Source of the DNA: Pseudoalteromonas arabiensis
GTDB taxonomy: Bacteria; Pseudomonadota; Gammaproteobacteria; Enterobacterales; Alteromonadaceae
Length of the DNA stretch: 64,000 nt
NCBI RefSeq assembly: GCF_001550155.1
Contig: NZ_LRUF01000021.1
Location: 264,580-328,579, forward strand
Reading direction: 5' to 3'
Positions 1 to 8,762 of the stretch are shown one piece after another. The first letter of the stretch is position 1. Each line of letters starts with the position of its first letter. The notes beneath the pieces were generated by a model. It saw nothing but the letters and a program-made list of their open reading frames with translations. It was not told the origin of the DNA and ran no database searches. A program made the position numbers and the translations under genes.

Positions 1-192
1 TTTGTTAATATGAGTTTGTGTCTCTGCGGCTAAATGGTTAAATTTGGCGATTTGTGTTTCAGTGTCTAAAAACAATACCAAAGTGTTATCTGTAGCTTGA
101 ATAGATTGCTTAAAAGTGAACTCTGCTGCATTCACTTGCGTAGCAAGCGTTATACCCAATGCAAGAGCAGATAAGCTATGTGCAATTCTCAT
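1..192 (-). CDS. Secreted protein, N-terminal fragment (possibly M17 leucyl aminopeptidase)
   Basis: This open frame starts at the ATG whose complement lies at 190-192 and runs off the left edge, so only 64 codons are visible. The product begins with a clear signal peptide (MRIAHSLSALALGITLATQVNA) followed by AEFTFKQSIQATDNTLVLFL. The stretch after the signal resembles the N-terminal domain of secreted M17 leucyl aminopeptidases of marine gammaproteobacteria. That resemblance is from memory and no catalytic residue is visible. The secreted nature is well supported; the function is a guess. Confidence 0.55.
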   Translation of the reverse strand, partial: MRIAHSLSALALGITLATQVNAAEFTFKQSIQATDNTLVLFLDTETQIAKFNHLAAETQTHINK

Positions 193-350
193 TTATATAT
201 CCCAATGTTAAAAAAAAGCTTTTTTTACCCTATTAACACTAAAGAGTTAAATTTTAAGCGGTGAATAGCCCGTGGGATGCGTTTAAGTTGAAATATTTTA
301 TATTTCTCTTAGGTCTATTAAATACACACGCTATGACGAGGTAAATTAGT

Positions 351-1622
351 ATGACAATTAAGTCTTTATTGGTGGCATGGTTCACCGTCAGTGCAGTTGC
401 TAGTATCAGTCCCGTTTTGGCTAAAGAAGACCTGCCTAATGCAACTAAACATATTGAAACTATAGTATTAGGTTCGGGTTGTTTTTGGGGCGCAGAAAAA
501 CGCTATGAAGCCCTCAACGGTGTGCTCGATGCGGTATCGGGTTATGCTGATGGGCAGGGCTTTAAGGCGACATATAAAAACATTACACGTAGCTCTCGTC
601 GTTTTGATGAAAACAATTACGCTGAGGTAGTCAAAGTTACTTATAACAGCAACAAATTAAGCACAGAAGATCTTTTAAAACATTACTTTGAAAGTCATGA
701 TCCGACACAGCTTAATCGGCAGGGCAATGATATTGGCACACAATATCGGTCGACTATTCTAACCAGCAACTCCAATCAGCTTGTTAGTGCAAATCGCCTT
801 AAAGAAGCGTATCAAAAAAAATTATCATCAGCGGGATTTGGCGAAATTAAAACGGTAATAAAACCGCTTGATAGGTTTTTTAAAGCAGAGGAGTATCATC
901 AAGACTATATAAAGAAAAACCCGAATGGCTACTGTCCTGATCATTCTACAGGGGTTGTATTTAGCCCATCTGAAAAGCCTAAAATAGATAACACTGCCTT
1001 ACTCGCTAACAAACATATTGTAGTAATTGATGCTAAAGGCTATTGCCCGTATTGCGAAAAATTTAAAAAAGAAGTTGCTAATGCATACAAGGGCACAATC
1101 CCTATGACTTTTCGCCATGCGGATCAACTTGCTGGCTTGGTTATTAACACACCTACTTGGGCAACACCTACACTTTTATTTATCGAAGATGGTAAAGAAG
1201 TTTATGGTCGTCAAGGGTATGTGAATAAGGAAGAGTTTTACAAAGCATTGGGCGCATTTAAATTGGGTGACAGTGAGGCCTTTAGAGTGGCATTTCATTC
1301 CAGAACAGACAGCCCGTTTTGTAAGGAATACGACATTTTTAAAAATACCCCAGATGGCATTTTTATTGACAAATTAAGTGGTGCACCATTATTTGATACC
1401 CGAGATAGATTTAATTCGGGAACAGGGTGGTTGTCTTTTACTCACCCAGTCAAAAATAGTGTAACGATGCATGAAGATAATAGCTATGGTATGCAGCGTA
1501 TCGAGCTAAAATCGAAAAGTTCAGGAATTCACTTAGGGCACTTATTTCCGGGGGAAGGTCCAAGAGGGCAAGATAGATATTGTATTAATGCTACAGTACT
1601 TGAATTTGTTCCGCGTAGTTAA
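351..1622 (+). CDS. msrAB: Periplasmic MsrA-thioredoxin-MsrB fusion, methionine sulfoxide reductase
   Basis: A 423-residue exported protein that should repair both S and R epimers of methionine sulfoxide in envelope proteins. Residues 1-24 are a signal peptide ending in SPVLA. Residues 37-205 are MsrA, with GCFWG (catalytic Cys44), GNDIGTQYRS at 125-134 and an EEYHQDY block near 180. Residues 220-303 are a thioredoxin-like domain with CPYC (Cys232, Cys235) and a cis-Pro-type ATPT. Residues 310-423 are MsrB, with SGTGWLSF and the catalytic RYCIN (Cys411); the usual CxxC zinc pairs are missing. The order MsrA-Trx-MsrB differs from the Trx-MsrA-MsrB order of Neisseria PilB. GAGG lies nine bases before the ATG. 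Confidence 0.92.
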   Translation: MTIKSLLVAWFTVSAVASISPVLAKEDLPNATKHIETIVLGSGCFWGAEKRYEALNGVLDAVSGYADGQGFKATYKNITRSSRRFDENNYAEVVKVTYNSNKLSTEDLLKHYFESHDPTQLNRQGNDIGTQYRSTILTSNSNQLVSANRLKEAYQKKLSSAGFGEIKTVIKPLDRFFKAEEYHQDYIKKNPNGYCPDHSTGVVFSPSEKPKIDNTALLANKHIVVIDAKGYCPYCEKFKKEVANAYKGTIPMTFRHADQLAGLVINTPTWATPTLLFIEDGKEVYGRQGYVNKEEFYKALGAFKLGDSEAFRVAFHSRTDSPFCKEYDIFKNTPDGIFIDKLSGAPLFDTRDRFNSGTGWLSFTHPVKNSVTMHEDNSYGMQRIELKSKSSGIHLGHLFPGEGPRGQDRYCINATVLEFVPRS

Positions 1623-1674
1623 ATGTTATTAGTAAAAATTAGTTGAAACCATAGTTATAGCCTATCCTAAAACT

Positions 1675-2472
1675 ATGACTGGAGAAACAAGATACTTTTT
1701 CGTGTTGAAAACCAAACTAATTTATACGTTAATTTTAAAATTGTGCTTATTTTCTAATGGATTGATGTGTAAGGAATTAAAAGCCATCGTGATAGGTGTA
1801 GAGAATATAGAGTATCTACCTTATTACGATGGCAGTGACAGTAAGAAGCCTAACTTCACTGGATTTAGTGAAAAATTGCTTAAACAATTCAGCCGAGAAT
1901 TTGGTTATAGCGTTAAGTTTTATCCCGCCCCTTTAAATCGTCTTTATAGGGATCTGGTTGCCGAAAACTATATTGATTTTAAATATCCTGACAATCCGCA
2001 GTGGCAAAAATCCTTTAAAGATACATTTTCGAAACCTAACCCGATTATTTACTCAGAATCAATTTTGAATACAGTGACAGGCATTGCGAGTTTGCAACAA
2101 AATACCACGCTTTCTGATTGTAGCAGGATAGGTAAAGTTCGAGGCTTTACATCACAAAGTTATAAATCACATTTTATGAAAAAGCAGATCGACGTTGTGG
2201 AGACGGCTGATACGACTGAATTAATTTCTTTATTACTTTTAAAGCGAATAAATTGTATTTACATATCTAAAGATGTTTTGAACTATAAAATGCGAGAAGA
2301 GTTTGAAAATAGAGTGCCCGTGTACTTTCACGATAAACTTGCGGTAGATGTGCAAAGTTTCCATCTATCAACAGTTAAATACCCTGATGTTATTGAGCAA
2401 TTTAACTTATATCTATCTACCCACAGTGACCAAGTTAGAGCTTTAAAGCAGCAGTTTGATATTGGCCTTTAA
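1675..2472 (+). CDS. Periplasmic solute-binding-like protein (SBP family 3 type)
   Basis: A 265-residue protein with a hydrophobic N-terminal segment (residues 13-31) that looks like a signal peptide, followed by a fold typical of amino-acid-type periplasmic binding proteins: FTGFSEKLLKQFSREFGYSV near residue 62 and FYPAPLNRLYRDLVAENYID after it. Such orphan proteins are common in Alteromonadales and usually lack a partner permease, as here. The first ATG has no clear ribosome binding site. A GTG at 1702 would place the signal sequence directly at the N-terminus and is a credible alternative start. The ligand is unknown. Confidence 0.7.
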   Translation: MTGETRYFFVLKTKLIYTLILKLCLFSNGLMCKELKAIVIGVENIEYLPYYDGSDSKKPNFTGFSEKLLKQFSREFGYSVKFYPAPLNRLYRDLVAENYIDFKYPDNPQWQKSFKDTFSKPNPIIYSESILNTVTGIASLQQNTTLSDCSRIGKVRGFTSQSYKSHFMKKQIDVVETADTTELISLLLLKRINCIYISKDVLNYKMREEFENRVPVYFHDKLAVDVQSFHLSTVKYPDVIEQFNLYLSTHSDQVRALKQQFDIGL

Positions 2473-2480
2473 TCAACTCG

Positions 2481-2518
2481 AAAAAAAGCCCGGTCAGAAC
2501 ACACAAGAACCGGGCTTT
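2481..2518 (-). terminator. Rho-independent terminator for the 2551-2970 gene
   Basis: The arms AAAGCCCGGT (2485-2494) and ACCGGGCTTT (2509-2518) form a perfect ten-pair stem. Read on the minus strand the stem is followed by a run of seven T. It lies 33 bases past the stop codon of the minus-strand gene and just after the plus-strand gene, for which the T run is missing. Confidence 0.9.
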
Positions 2519-2550
2519 CGACAACAATTTGGTTGGGGGAACCTTTACAA

Positions 2551-2970
2551 CTACAGTGCTAAGTTTTGTTTTGCACGGCTTAAATTGTGGTTTACAAGTT
2601 CATTTTTAGAAATTTGCACTGCTTCATAAAAGTCAGAAAGCGCGGCTGTATCGTTTTCGGACATGATGCGTGCAACACCTCGGTTACTAAGTGCAAACGA
2701 TGTTAACTCGCGGCGTTTATAACCTGGTACTTTACTTGTACTTAGAAGAGAAATTGCTTGTGTACACAGGCTTTCTGCTTCTGAAAAATTCTTTTCTTTA
2801 ACGCTTAATGCACAGCGGTTGAAGGCAGTTTCGTATTGGCTGGTTGCATTATCGTTGGTTTGAGGTTGCTCAATTACCATCAGTTTATAATCAGCTTGTG
2901 CGGCTACTGCCATCGCTGAGCAAGTTAATAAAGAGCTAAGTGCAATAGTGGTTACAAGTGTTTTTAACAT
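2551..2970 (-). CDS. Small secreted TPR-like protein, paralogue 1
   Basis: A 139-residue protein with a signal peptide (MLKTLVTTIALSSLLTCSAM...). It then has a helical region with TPR-like alternation: FNRCALSVKEKNFSEAESLC, then RRELTSFALSNRGVARIM and ALSDFYEAVQIS. Two cysteines (in FNRCAL and ESLCTQ) could form a disulfide. It is a close paralogue of the gene at 4168-4590; the segment from YKRRELTS to the C-terminus is nearly identical. AGGA lies seven bases upstream of the ATG, which fixes the start. The function is not known; the periplasmic location is inferred. Confidence 0.8.
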   Translation of the reverse strand: MLKTLVTTIALSSLLTCSAMAVAAQADYKLMVIEQPQTNDNATSQYETAFNRCALSVKEKNFSEAESLCTQAISLLSTSKVPGYKRRELTSFALSNRGVARIMSENDTAALSDFYEAVQISKNELVNHNLSRAKQNLAL

Positions 2971-3515
2971 GATAGTTTTCCTTTGAATAAGTTGGTGTTT
3001 CTTGCCAACGAGTGAACTTTAAAATATTCCTATAAGCTAAACAAACGATTAAATTAAACCTGATAGATGAAGAAATTTAATCTATAGAGTAATTGCTCAG
3101 AACTCAGGGTTTTATGGGGGGTGAGAGTATGTAATGTCGACTCTAGTATTTTTTAACAACTGAAACTTTGACTGAGTGCTTATAAATTTTTGTGCCTACG
3201 CTTATTTATAGAAACGTTATTTGCATCTGTAGATTGTGATTCTTATATGGAGATAGGTTTTGATAAACGAGGTAACTTTTTAGCAGTGGCCATTGGTTAG
3301 TAACTTTGTTAAAAATAGCTTTTTAAAAATTATGGACAAAGCATTCCAAAGTGACTTTTAAATTTCAACGTTACCTGTATATTTACAAGTTGAAAATGCT
3401 TCTGAACCTGAGTAGATATGCTTGTATATGAGAACCGCGGTGTTTAGCAAAACAATTAAAATTTTTGTCAAAGAATCATAAACAAGCCAATATTGAGAAT
3501 CACAAGGAAAGAATT
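2971..3515. other. 545-base non-coding stretch between divergent genes
   Basis: AT-rich DNA between the minus-strand TPR-like gene and the plus-strand gene at 3516. It holds the leader and conserved upstream block of paralogue 1 (3061-3090). The rest shows no long open frame, no RNA gene and no clear repeat. A run of the form AAGGAAAGAATT just before 3516 is the ribosome binding site of the next gene. Confidence 0.6.
3061..3090 (-). promoter_or_regulatory. Conserved upstream block of paralogue 1
   Basis: ATAGAT at 3063-3068 and ATCTAT at 3080-3085 form a six-base inverted repeat around GAAGAAATTTA. Nearly the same block (ATAGATGAAGAAAATTAACT) occurs at 4681-4700, at a matching distance upstream of paralogue 2. 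Conservation in non-coding DNA upstream of both copies suggests a shared promoter or operator; no regulator can be named. Confidence 0.5.
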
Positions 3516-4043
3516 ATGAAAACAGGGCTTTTATCAATTGGATTTTTATTTATATCGAATGTTGCGTTTGCTGATTGTAAAGCTGCCCTTGAAGAAAGAT
3601 TAAAAGACGATTTAAACCTCACATACCAGCAATTTGATCAGACTGATGATGCTGGGTTTAGATTGTTAGAAAAATCAGGCTGTCATACTGAAGCCGCTAT
3701 TCTGATTAAACGTTTTATTACACATAATAATTCAAAAGAAAGCTCATTAACTTGGCATTTAGCGCAAATGGAAGGGCTCGCGGGTAATTATCAACACGCG
3801 ATCTTTCATGCAAATAAAGTATTGGATCCGAATGAAGATTCAAGTAATTCAAAAATGTATTGGAATGACTTTGTCTTAGGGAACATCGCTTTTTGGAATA
3901 AAGACAAAGTAAAGCTAAAACAATACATAGCAAATATTGAAAAGGGGCAAAATTTTAAACCTAATCAGATAAACCTGAACTACCTGAATCAGTTGCTCAA
4001 AAACTTTGATTTAAGTTACAAACAGGCATTATCGGAGGATTAA
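3516..4043 (+). CDS. Small secreted helical protein, function unknown
   Basis: A 175-residue product from the ATG at 3516, chosen because AAGGAAAG precedes it at good spacing and because MKTGLLSIGFLFISNVAFA is a textbook signal peptide. An in-frame upstream start at 3465 would bury that signal. The mature part has TPR-like periodicity (AQMEGLAGNYQHAIFHANKV, FVLGNIAFWNKDKVKLKQYI) and a Cys pair (in ADCKAA and KSGCHTE). It lies between the two small TPR-like paralogues but is not obviously homologous to them in sequence. Confidence 0.75.
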   Translation: MKTGLLSIGFLFISNVAFADCKAALEERLKDDLNLTYQQFDQTDDAGFRLLEKSGCHTEAAILIKRFITHNNSKESSLTWHLAQMEGLAGNYQHAIFHANKVLDPNEDSSNSKMYWNDFVLGNIAFWNKDKVKLKQYIANIEKGQNFKPNQINLNYLNQLLKNFDLSYKQALSED

Positions 4044-4119
4044 GGTAAGCTTCGTCAGCTTAACTTTTAAATCGCTATTGTATTTTTGCCGTAAGTAAAA
4101 AGATGGGTACATAAACGAC

Positions 4120-4143
4120 AAAACCCAGCCAAAGCTGGGTTTT
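4120..4143. terminator. Bidirectional terminator between convergent genes
   Basis: AAAACCCAGC (4120-4129), loop CAAA, GCTGGGTTTT (4134-4143) form a perfect ten-pair hairpin. It lies between the plus-strand gene ending at 4043 and the minus-strand paralogue ending at 4168. T-rich arms serve both directions. Confidence 0.85.
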
Positions 4144-4167
4144 GAGACAACACAATTTTGAGAGAAC

Positions 4168-4590
4168 TTATAATGCTAAGTTCTTTTTCGCTCGAGTTAA
4201 GTTGTGTTCTACTAACTCGTTACCTGAAATTTGTACTGCTTCGTAGAAGTCAGAGAGTGCCGCTGTGTCGTTTTCAGACATGATGCGAGCAACACCGCGG
4301 TTGCTTAAAGCAAATGACGTTAATTCACGGCGTTTATAAGCAGGTACTTTGCTTGTATTTAGTAAACTGATTGCCTTTGAACAAAGCGTTTCAGCTTCGG
4401 TAAAATTCTTTGCTTGAACACTTAACGCACATTGGTTAAATGCTAATTCGTATTGACGGTTAACCTCAGCACTTGCCTGTGTCGATTGGTCAATTACCAT
4501 TAATTTATAGTCACTTTGATCAGCCATTGCCATAGCTGAACAAGTTAATAAAGAGCTAACTACAACGCGTTTCATAAGTGTACTAAACAT
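4168..4590 (-). CDS. Small secreted TPR-like protein, paralogue 2
   Basis: A 140-residue product starting at the ATG at 4588-4590, which is preceded by GAGGAAAAGATT. The open frame extends 29 codons further upstream, but that part is not protein-like and would displace the signal peptide (MFSTLMKRVVVSSLLTCSAM). The mature sequence matches the 2551-2970 product closely: the same YKLMVI start, the same two Cys positions and an almost identical C-terminal 70 residues. The two genes flank the 3516-4043 gene and probably arose by a local duplication that included upstream DNA. Function unknown. Confidence 0.8.
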   Translation of the reverse strand: MFSTLMKRVVVSSLLTCSAMAMADQSDYKLMVIDQSTQASAEVNRQYELAFNQCALSVQAKNFTEAETLCSKAISLLNTSKVPAYKRRELTSFALSNRGVARIMSENDTAALSDFYEAVQISGNELVEHNLTRAKKNLAL

Positions 4591-4678
4591 AATCTTTTCC
4601 TCTGTTATATCGGTATCAAGTGCCGACAGTTGAACTTTAGTTGAGTAGAAAAAATTCAACAAACGATAAAAAAACACT

Positions 4679-4707
4679 CAATAGATGAAGAAAATTAACT
4701 TATAGAC
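4679..4707 (-). promoter_or_regulatory. Conserved upstream block of paralogue 2
   Basis: ATAGATGAAGAAAATTAACT (4681-4700) and the following TATAGAC copy the block at 3061-3090. The leader between this block and the gene also shares short words with the other copy (TGAACTTTA, CAAACGATAAA on the plus strand). This supports duplication of gene plus control region. Confidence 0.5.
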
Positions 4708-4882
4708 TTTAGTCTAATATAATAATTTAAGACTAAGCGCTGTGTGTATTAGTTTATAAGGGTTGTAAGTTAATTGTCGTAAATTAAAAGTATAGAGTTT
4801 TTAAATAGCTGAACGATAATCCGATGATTTAAAAAGTCTAACTGTCCTCACTTTAAGTTAAGGGCTTACTGATGGATTGAAA

Positions 4883-5128
4883 ATGGACTTACTTACGCTT
4901 GTACTGATAATTACTATAGGTTTAATCGGCTTTTATATATTACTAAGAGCCCTAACCTTGATGGTGCGGTGGGCTAAAAAGGCGCCAAAGGGAGCATATT
5001 TATTTATGGCATTGTTCCCACTTATTTCGCTATTTCCAATCCCACCTCCGATATATGAAAATGTCACCAAAGCAAAGCATCAGCAGCGTAAAAAACAAAA
5101 GCGAGACGATGATAAAGACTCAAGTTAA
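4883..5128 (+). CDS. Small two-helix membrane protein, unknown
   Basis: An 81-residue protein from the ATG at 4883, preceded by GATGGA at six bases; a TTG six bases earlier is less likely. It has two hydrophobic segments (about residues 3-25 and 38-55) separated by a basic loop (RWAKKAPKG). A proline-rich turn (IPPPIYENV) leads into a highly charged C-terminal tail (KHQQRKKQKRDDDKDSS). It sits alone between the paralogue cluster and the LysR gene. No family is recognised. Confidence 0.65.
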   Translation: MDLLTLVLIITIGLIGFYILLRALTLMVRWAKKAPKGAYLFMALFPLISLFPIPPPIYENVTKAKHQQRKKQKRDDDKDSS

Positions 5129-5191
5129 GTGTGTGATAAAACGAGTTAAAGCTGAGTTGATTGTTATTTAAGATATTATAAATTTAGATAA

Positions 5192-5211
5192 CCCTCAGAT
5201 TTCTCTGAGGG
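5192..5211 (-). terminator. Hairpin after the LysR gene
   Basis: CCCTCAGA (5192-5199) and TCTGAGGG (5204-5211) form a perfect eight-pair stem with a four-base loop. It lies ten bases beyond the LysR stop codon. The following minus-strand sequence is T-rich but has no clean T run, so termination is likely but not certain. Confidence 0.6.
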
Positions 5212-5220
5212 CAATAATGA

Positions 5221-6099
5221 CTACTTAAGGTGCTTAAAAGTATCAAGCATCCATTTTATGAATAGTTCTAGTTGTGCATTGGTTTCACTTGGTTCGTGTT
5301 GCACTAAGTAATATTTATCCTTGGTTTTTAATGGCATATTAGTGAAATTAAATAACCATTGCTCATCAAACCAAGTCTGACTGATAGGTAAGGGGATTAG
5401 GGCAATACCCATACCCTGTTGCGCGGCACGTGCCACACCAAACATACTATCAACTTGAATAATTTGCTTTGGTGCAAAGTCATCAATACCAGCATGCTCA
5501 GCCCATTGGTGCCAAGCCCATGGACGCGCTTTATGAAGTATTAGAGGAACTTCATTTAATGCCTGAAATGGGTTTTCTTGCCATGCTTGCCAGTTTTCTT
5601 TATTGCAAGCTGGCGTATACGAAAGCGAAAACAGCTCATGTACAACCCCTTCGTGCGGTTTAGACGAAGACAATACAATCGATAAATCGCTTTGCTTAGT
5701 CAGCTCTTTACGCGTTTTTAAGGTATTAAGCTGTAAATTTGTATTTGGATGATCGCTAGTCCATTCGCTCAGTTTTGGCATTAACAGCTCACTGGCGAAA
5801 AACTCAGGTAGCGTAATACTTATAGTCACGTTCTCTTGTAACTGACTAAACTCGTTAATGGTTTTTTCTAGCGCTTTAATAAGCGGCGATACAGAGTCAT
5901 AAAAATTTTTCCCCGCAGCTGTTAAGCGGATAGAGCGGGTTTGACGTTCAAACAGTTCAATACCCAATTGTTCTTCTAATTGTTTGATCTGATGGCTTAC
6001 GGCAGAAGGCGTAAGGTAGAGTTGGTTTGCCGCATCTTTAAAGCTAAGGGTGCGTGCAGCAAAACAAAATGAGCGTAAGCCACGAATAGGTGTTTGCAT
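5221..6099 (-). CDS. LysR-family transcriptional regulator (GcvA-like)
   Basis: A 292-residue regulator. Residues 5-64 hold the winged helix-turn-helix (LRSFCFAARTLSFKDAANQL, then LTPSAVSHQIKQLEEQLGIE and LFERQTRSIRLTAAG). Residues 90-285 form the effector-binding domain. The N-terminus resembles the GcvA/AmpR branch. It is transcribed alone on the minus strand, 379 bases from the scoB stop, with its own hairpin downstream. No divergent target gene is adjacent, so the regulon cannot be read from context. Confidence 0.88.
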   Translation of the reverse strand: MQTPIRGLRSFCFAARTLSFKDAANQLYLTPSAVSHQIKQLEEQLGIELFERQTRSIRLTAAGKNFYDSVSPLIKALEKTINEFSQLQENVTISITLPEFFASELLMPKLSEWTSDHPNTNLQLNTLKTRKELTKQSDLSIVLSSSKPHEGVVHELFSLSYTPACNKENWQAWQENPFQALNEVPLILHKARPWAWHQWAEHAGIDDFAPKQIIQVDSMFGVARAAQQGMGIALIPLPISQTWFDEQWLFNFTNMPLKTKDKYYLVQHEPSETNAQLELFIKWMLDTFKHLK

Positions 6100-6478
6100 A
6101 GTTAATTTCAGTAAGTCTCAATAGCGCGTGTTAGTTAACTAACTGCTAAGCAATTATTATCCCAAAATGTAAAAAGTAAGAGAGTAAAGGTTGAATATAG
6201 CTAATATTTGCACAAATGCATAAAATAGACTCTTTAATTGATTGTTTAATCTACTTTTATTGCATTTAAAAGATTTTAGCAGTTTTCTGAAACAGGTAAC
6301 ACCCTATACTTTAAAGACTTTCACTTCACAAAGTTAGGGCATTTTATACTATTTATGTGACAAATTGGTGCAGCTCACAGTAAATCAATAGATAAAAAAA
6401 ATCCCTCTTGCGAGGGATTTTGGGTAACTCAGCGCCATTGGCACTGGGAATGAGGTCGGTACATGGGATGTGAGTGGA
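6100..6478. other. 379-base non-coding stretch between lysR and scoB
   Basis: It contains the LysR upstream region and the terminator of the liu-sco operon (6392-6421). The middle is AT-rich with no open frame of note and no recognised repeat or RNA. Confidence 0.6.
6392..6421 (-). terminator. Terminator of the liu-sco operon
   Basis: AAAATCCCTC (6398-6407), loop TTGC, GAGGGATTTT (6412-6421) form a ten-pair stem. On the minus strand it is followed by a run of eight T. It lies about 57 bases beyond the scoB stop and ends the operon that begins at liuR or liuA. Confidence 0.92.
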
Positions 6479-7135
6479 TTAAAAAACCATCTCTGGAACA
6501 TCACCTTCAACAAGCAATTTGCCTGCCGTTTTGCTAATGATTTCGTCTACCGACACGCCCGGAGCGCGTTCGATTAGATGAAATGCGCCGTCTTTAACTT
6601 CTAGTACGGCTAAATCAGTTACGATTTTCTTTACACAGTTAACCCCAGTTAGCGGTAAAGTGCAACTTTCTAATAACTTAGAGTCACCATGCTTGCTTGC
6701 ATGAGTCATCGTAACAATAATATTCTTCGCGCCAGCAACGAGGTCCATCGCGCCACCCATGCCTTTAATTAGCTTCTTTGGGATCATCCACGATGCGATG
6801 TTACCGTTCTGGTCAACTTCAAATGCACCTAATACTGTTAAGTCTACATGACCACCCCGTATCATGGCAAAACTATCTGCACTATTAAATATTGCTGCAC
6901 CTGTGGCTGCTGTCACGGTTTCTTTACCCGCATTGATCATATCTGCATCAACTTGGTCTTTAGTTGGGTACGCACCCATACCCAGTAAGCCATTTTCAGA
7001 CTGCAGCATGACTTCGATGCCATCTGGGACATAGTTAGCAACTAGGGTAGGGATACCAATACCTAGGTTTACGTAATAGCCATCTTGTAGCTCTTGTGCA
7101 ACACGCATTGCAACTTGTTCACGTGATAATGCCAT
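6479..7135 (-). CDS. scoB: 3-oxoacid CoA-transferase subunit B
   Basis: A 218-residue beta subunit of succinyl-CoA:acetoacetate CoA-transferase. It activates the acetoacetate released by HMG-CoA lyase to acetoacetyl-CoA. The family's catalytic glutamate lies in the SENGLLGMG motif (Glu47), and GIGIPTLVANY near residue 25 is the expected CoA-transferase block. Length is normal for the subunit. It is the last gene of the liu-sco operon, 11 bases after scoA, and is followed by a strong terminator. Confidence 0.95.
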   Translation of the reverse strand: MALSREQVAMRVAQELQDGYYVNLGIGIPTLVANYVPDGIEVMLQSENGLLGMGAYPTKDQVDADMINAGKETVTAATGAAIFNSADSFAMIRGGHVDLTVLGAFEVDQNGNIASWMIPKKLIKGMGGAMDLVAGAKNIIVTMTHASKHGDSKLLESCTLPLTGVNCVKKIVTDLAVLEVKDGAFHLIERAPGVSVDEIISKTAGKLLVEGDVPEMVF

Positions 7136-7146
7136 TTTATTGCTCC

Positions 7147-7845
7147 TTAATCGCGAGTTGTTACACGTTCGATGCGTTTTTCAAAGTCGCCTTTGATCAC
7201 GCGATTAACATAAATACCTGGGGTATGAATTTGGCTAGGCTCAAGTTCACCTGGTTCTACAATCTCTTCGACTTCAGCAACAGTAATTTTACCTGCTGTC
7301 GCGGCCATCGGGTTGAAGTTCATTGCTGTATGGCGAAATACAAGATTACCGTAGCGGTCGGCTTTCCATGCTTTAACAATGGCAAACTCACCAGTAATTG
7401 ATTCTTCTAAGATATACGGACGGCCATCAAATTCTTTGACTTCTTTGCCCTCAGCAACCGGAGTGCCGTAACCTGTAGCAGTATAAAACGCAGGAATACC
7501 AGCGCCACCGGCACGCATCTTCTCAGCGAGTGTACCTTGTGGTGTTAAAACAACATCAATTTCGCCATCAAGTAGTTGTTTTTCGAAAAGCGCATTTTCA
7601 CCCACATAAGAAGCGATGATTTTTTTAATTTGCTTATCGTGAAGTAAAACCCCTAAACCAAAATCATCTACACCGCAGTTGTTTGAAACAACGGTTAGAT
7701 TTTTAGTTTGTTTACGCTTAATTTCACTGATAAGCCCCTCAGGAATACCACACAAGCCAAAGCCACCAGCGATAATAGTATCGCCATCTTTTAAACCTTC
7801 CATTGCAGCTTCATAACTTGAAACTACTTTATCGAAACCGGCCAT
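7147..7845 (-). CDS. scoA: 3-oxoacid CoA-transferase subunit A
   Basis: A 232-residue alpha subunit that pairs with ScoB. The glycine-rich [11 protein letters not shown] loop is at residues 26-36, followed by the [11 protein letters not shown] block and [16 protein letters not shown], all typical of the CoA-transferase I alpha subunit. AAGGAG precedes the ATG. Its position directly after liuE places acetoacetate activation in the same transcript as leucine breakdown. Confidence 0.95.
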   Translation of the reverse strand: MAGFDKVVSSYEAAMEGLKDGDTIIAGGFGLCGIPEGLISEIKRKQTKNLTVVSNNCGVDDFGLGVLLHDKQIKKIIASYVGENALFEKQLLDGEIDVVLTPQGTLAEKMRAGGAGIPAFYTATGYGTPVAEGKEVKEFDGRPYILEESITGEFAIVKAWKADRYGNLVFRHTAMNFNPMAATAGKITVAEVEEIVEPGELEPSQIHTPGIYVNRVIKGDFEKRIERVTTRD

Positions 7846-7856
7846 GAGCCTACTCC

Positions 7857-8762
7857 TTAATTATTCTGAGTGTTCTTTAGAGCAAGTGATACCTTGCTGA
7901 CAGGTTGTTTATTTAATGCACTGCAAATAGCCCAACCAGCTTTCGCCAGTCTTTCTAAATCAATTCCATGCTCTATGCCAAGCCCTTGTAGTAAGTAAAC
8001 TACATCTTCAGTGGCAACATTTCCTGACGCACCTTTTGCGTAAGGGCAGCCACCAAGGCCTGCAACTGCACTGTCAACCGTTGCTATACCGCGGTTTAGG
8101 GCGGTGTAAATATTTGTGAGCGCTTGTCCGTAGGTGTCGTGAAAATGTACAGCGAGTTTTGATTTATCAATATGTTGCAAGAGTAAATCTAATAACTCAT
8201 CGACTTTTTTCGCCGTACCCACACCAATGGTGTCACCTAGGCTAATTTCGTAACAACCAAGCTCGAGTAATCGCTCTGATACGTTTAATACATCATTGTA
8301 GTCGACATCACCTTGATATGGGCAACCCATAACGCAGCTAACGTAACCTCTAACACGAATGTTATTCGCTTTGGCAAAATCCATGACATCTTTAAAGCGA
8401 TCAATACTTTCATCAATAGAGCAGTTGATGTTCTTTTGACAGAACGCTTCACTTGCTGCTGTAAAGATAGCAAATTCTTGTATGCCGACTAGTTTTGCTG
8501 CCTCTGCACCCCGTAAATTCGGGGTGAGGGCACTTAAATTAACGTCTTGTAAATTTAACGCACTAATTACATCGCTAGAGTCAGCCATTTGTGGCACCCA
8601 TTTAGGTGACACAAATGCGCCTGCTTCAATATCTTTAAGACCAGCTTCAGCTAGGGCGTTGATAAGATCGACTTTATCTTGCGTGCTAACGGCGGCTTCA
8701 TTTTGCAAACCGTCTCTGGCGCCAACTTCTACAATGCGAACAAAATCAGGAAACTGTGCCAT
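7857..8762 (-). CDS. liuE: Hydroxymethylglutaryl-CoA lyase
   Basis: A 301-residue TIM-barrel lyase that splits HMG-CoA into acetyl-CoA and acetoacetate, the last committed step of leucine catabolism. Visible family marks are [12 protein letters not shown] (Arg16, Asp17), the metal-site HFHDT at 206-210, and the [12 protein letters not shown] loop (catalytic Cys239). Its start codon overlaps the liuD stop by one base, so translation is probably coupled. The product feeds ScoAB, encoded next. Confidence 0.96.
   Translation of the reverse strand: MAQFPDFVRIVEVGARDGLQNEAAVSTQDKVDLINALAEAGLKDIEAGAFVSPKWVPQMADSSDVISALNLQDVNLSALTPNLRGAEAAKLVGIQEFAIFTAASEAFCQKNINCSIDESIDRFKDVMDFAKANNIRVRGYVSCVMGCPYQGDVDYNDVLNVSERLLELGCYEISLGDTIGVGTAKKVDELLDLLLQHIDKSKLAVHFHDTYGQALTNIYTALNRGIATVDSAVAGLGGCPYAKGASGNVATEDVVYLLQGLGIEHGIDLERLAKAGWAICSALNKQPVSKVSLALKNTQNN

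Noticed and set aside
207..226. A-run and T-run palindrome (AAAAAAAGCTTTTTTT) read as a terminator
   Set aside because: It lies upstream of both divergent genes, has no loop and only one GC pair, so it cannot terminate either transcript.
5221..6099. Assignment of the LysR regulator as controller of the liu-sco operon
   Set aside because: It is separated by a terminator and 379 bases, points the same way and has no divergent target. LiuR at the other end of the operon is the obvious regulator.
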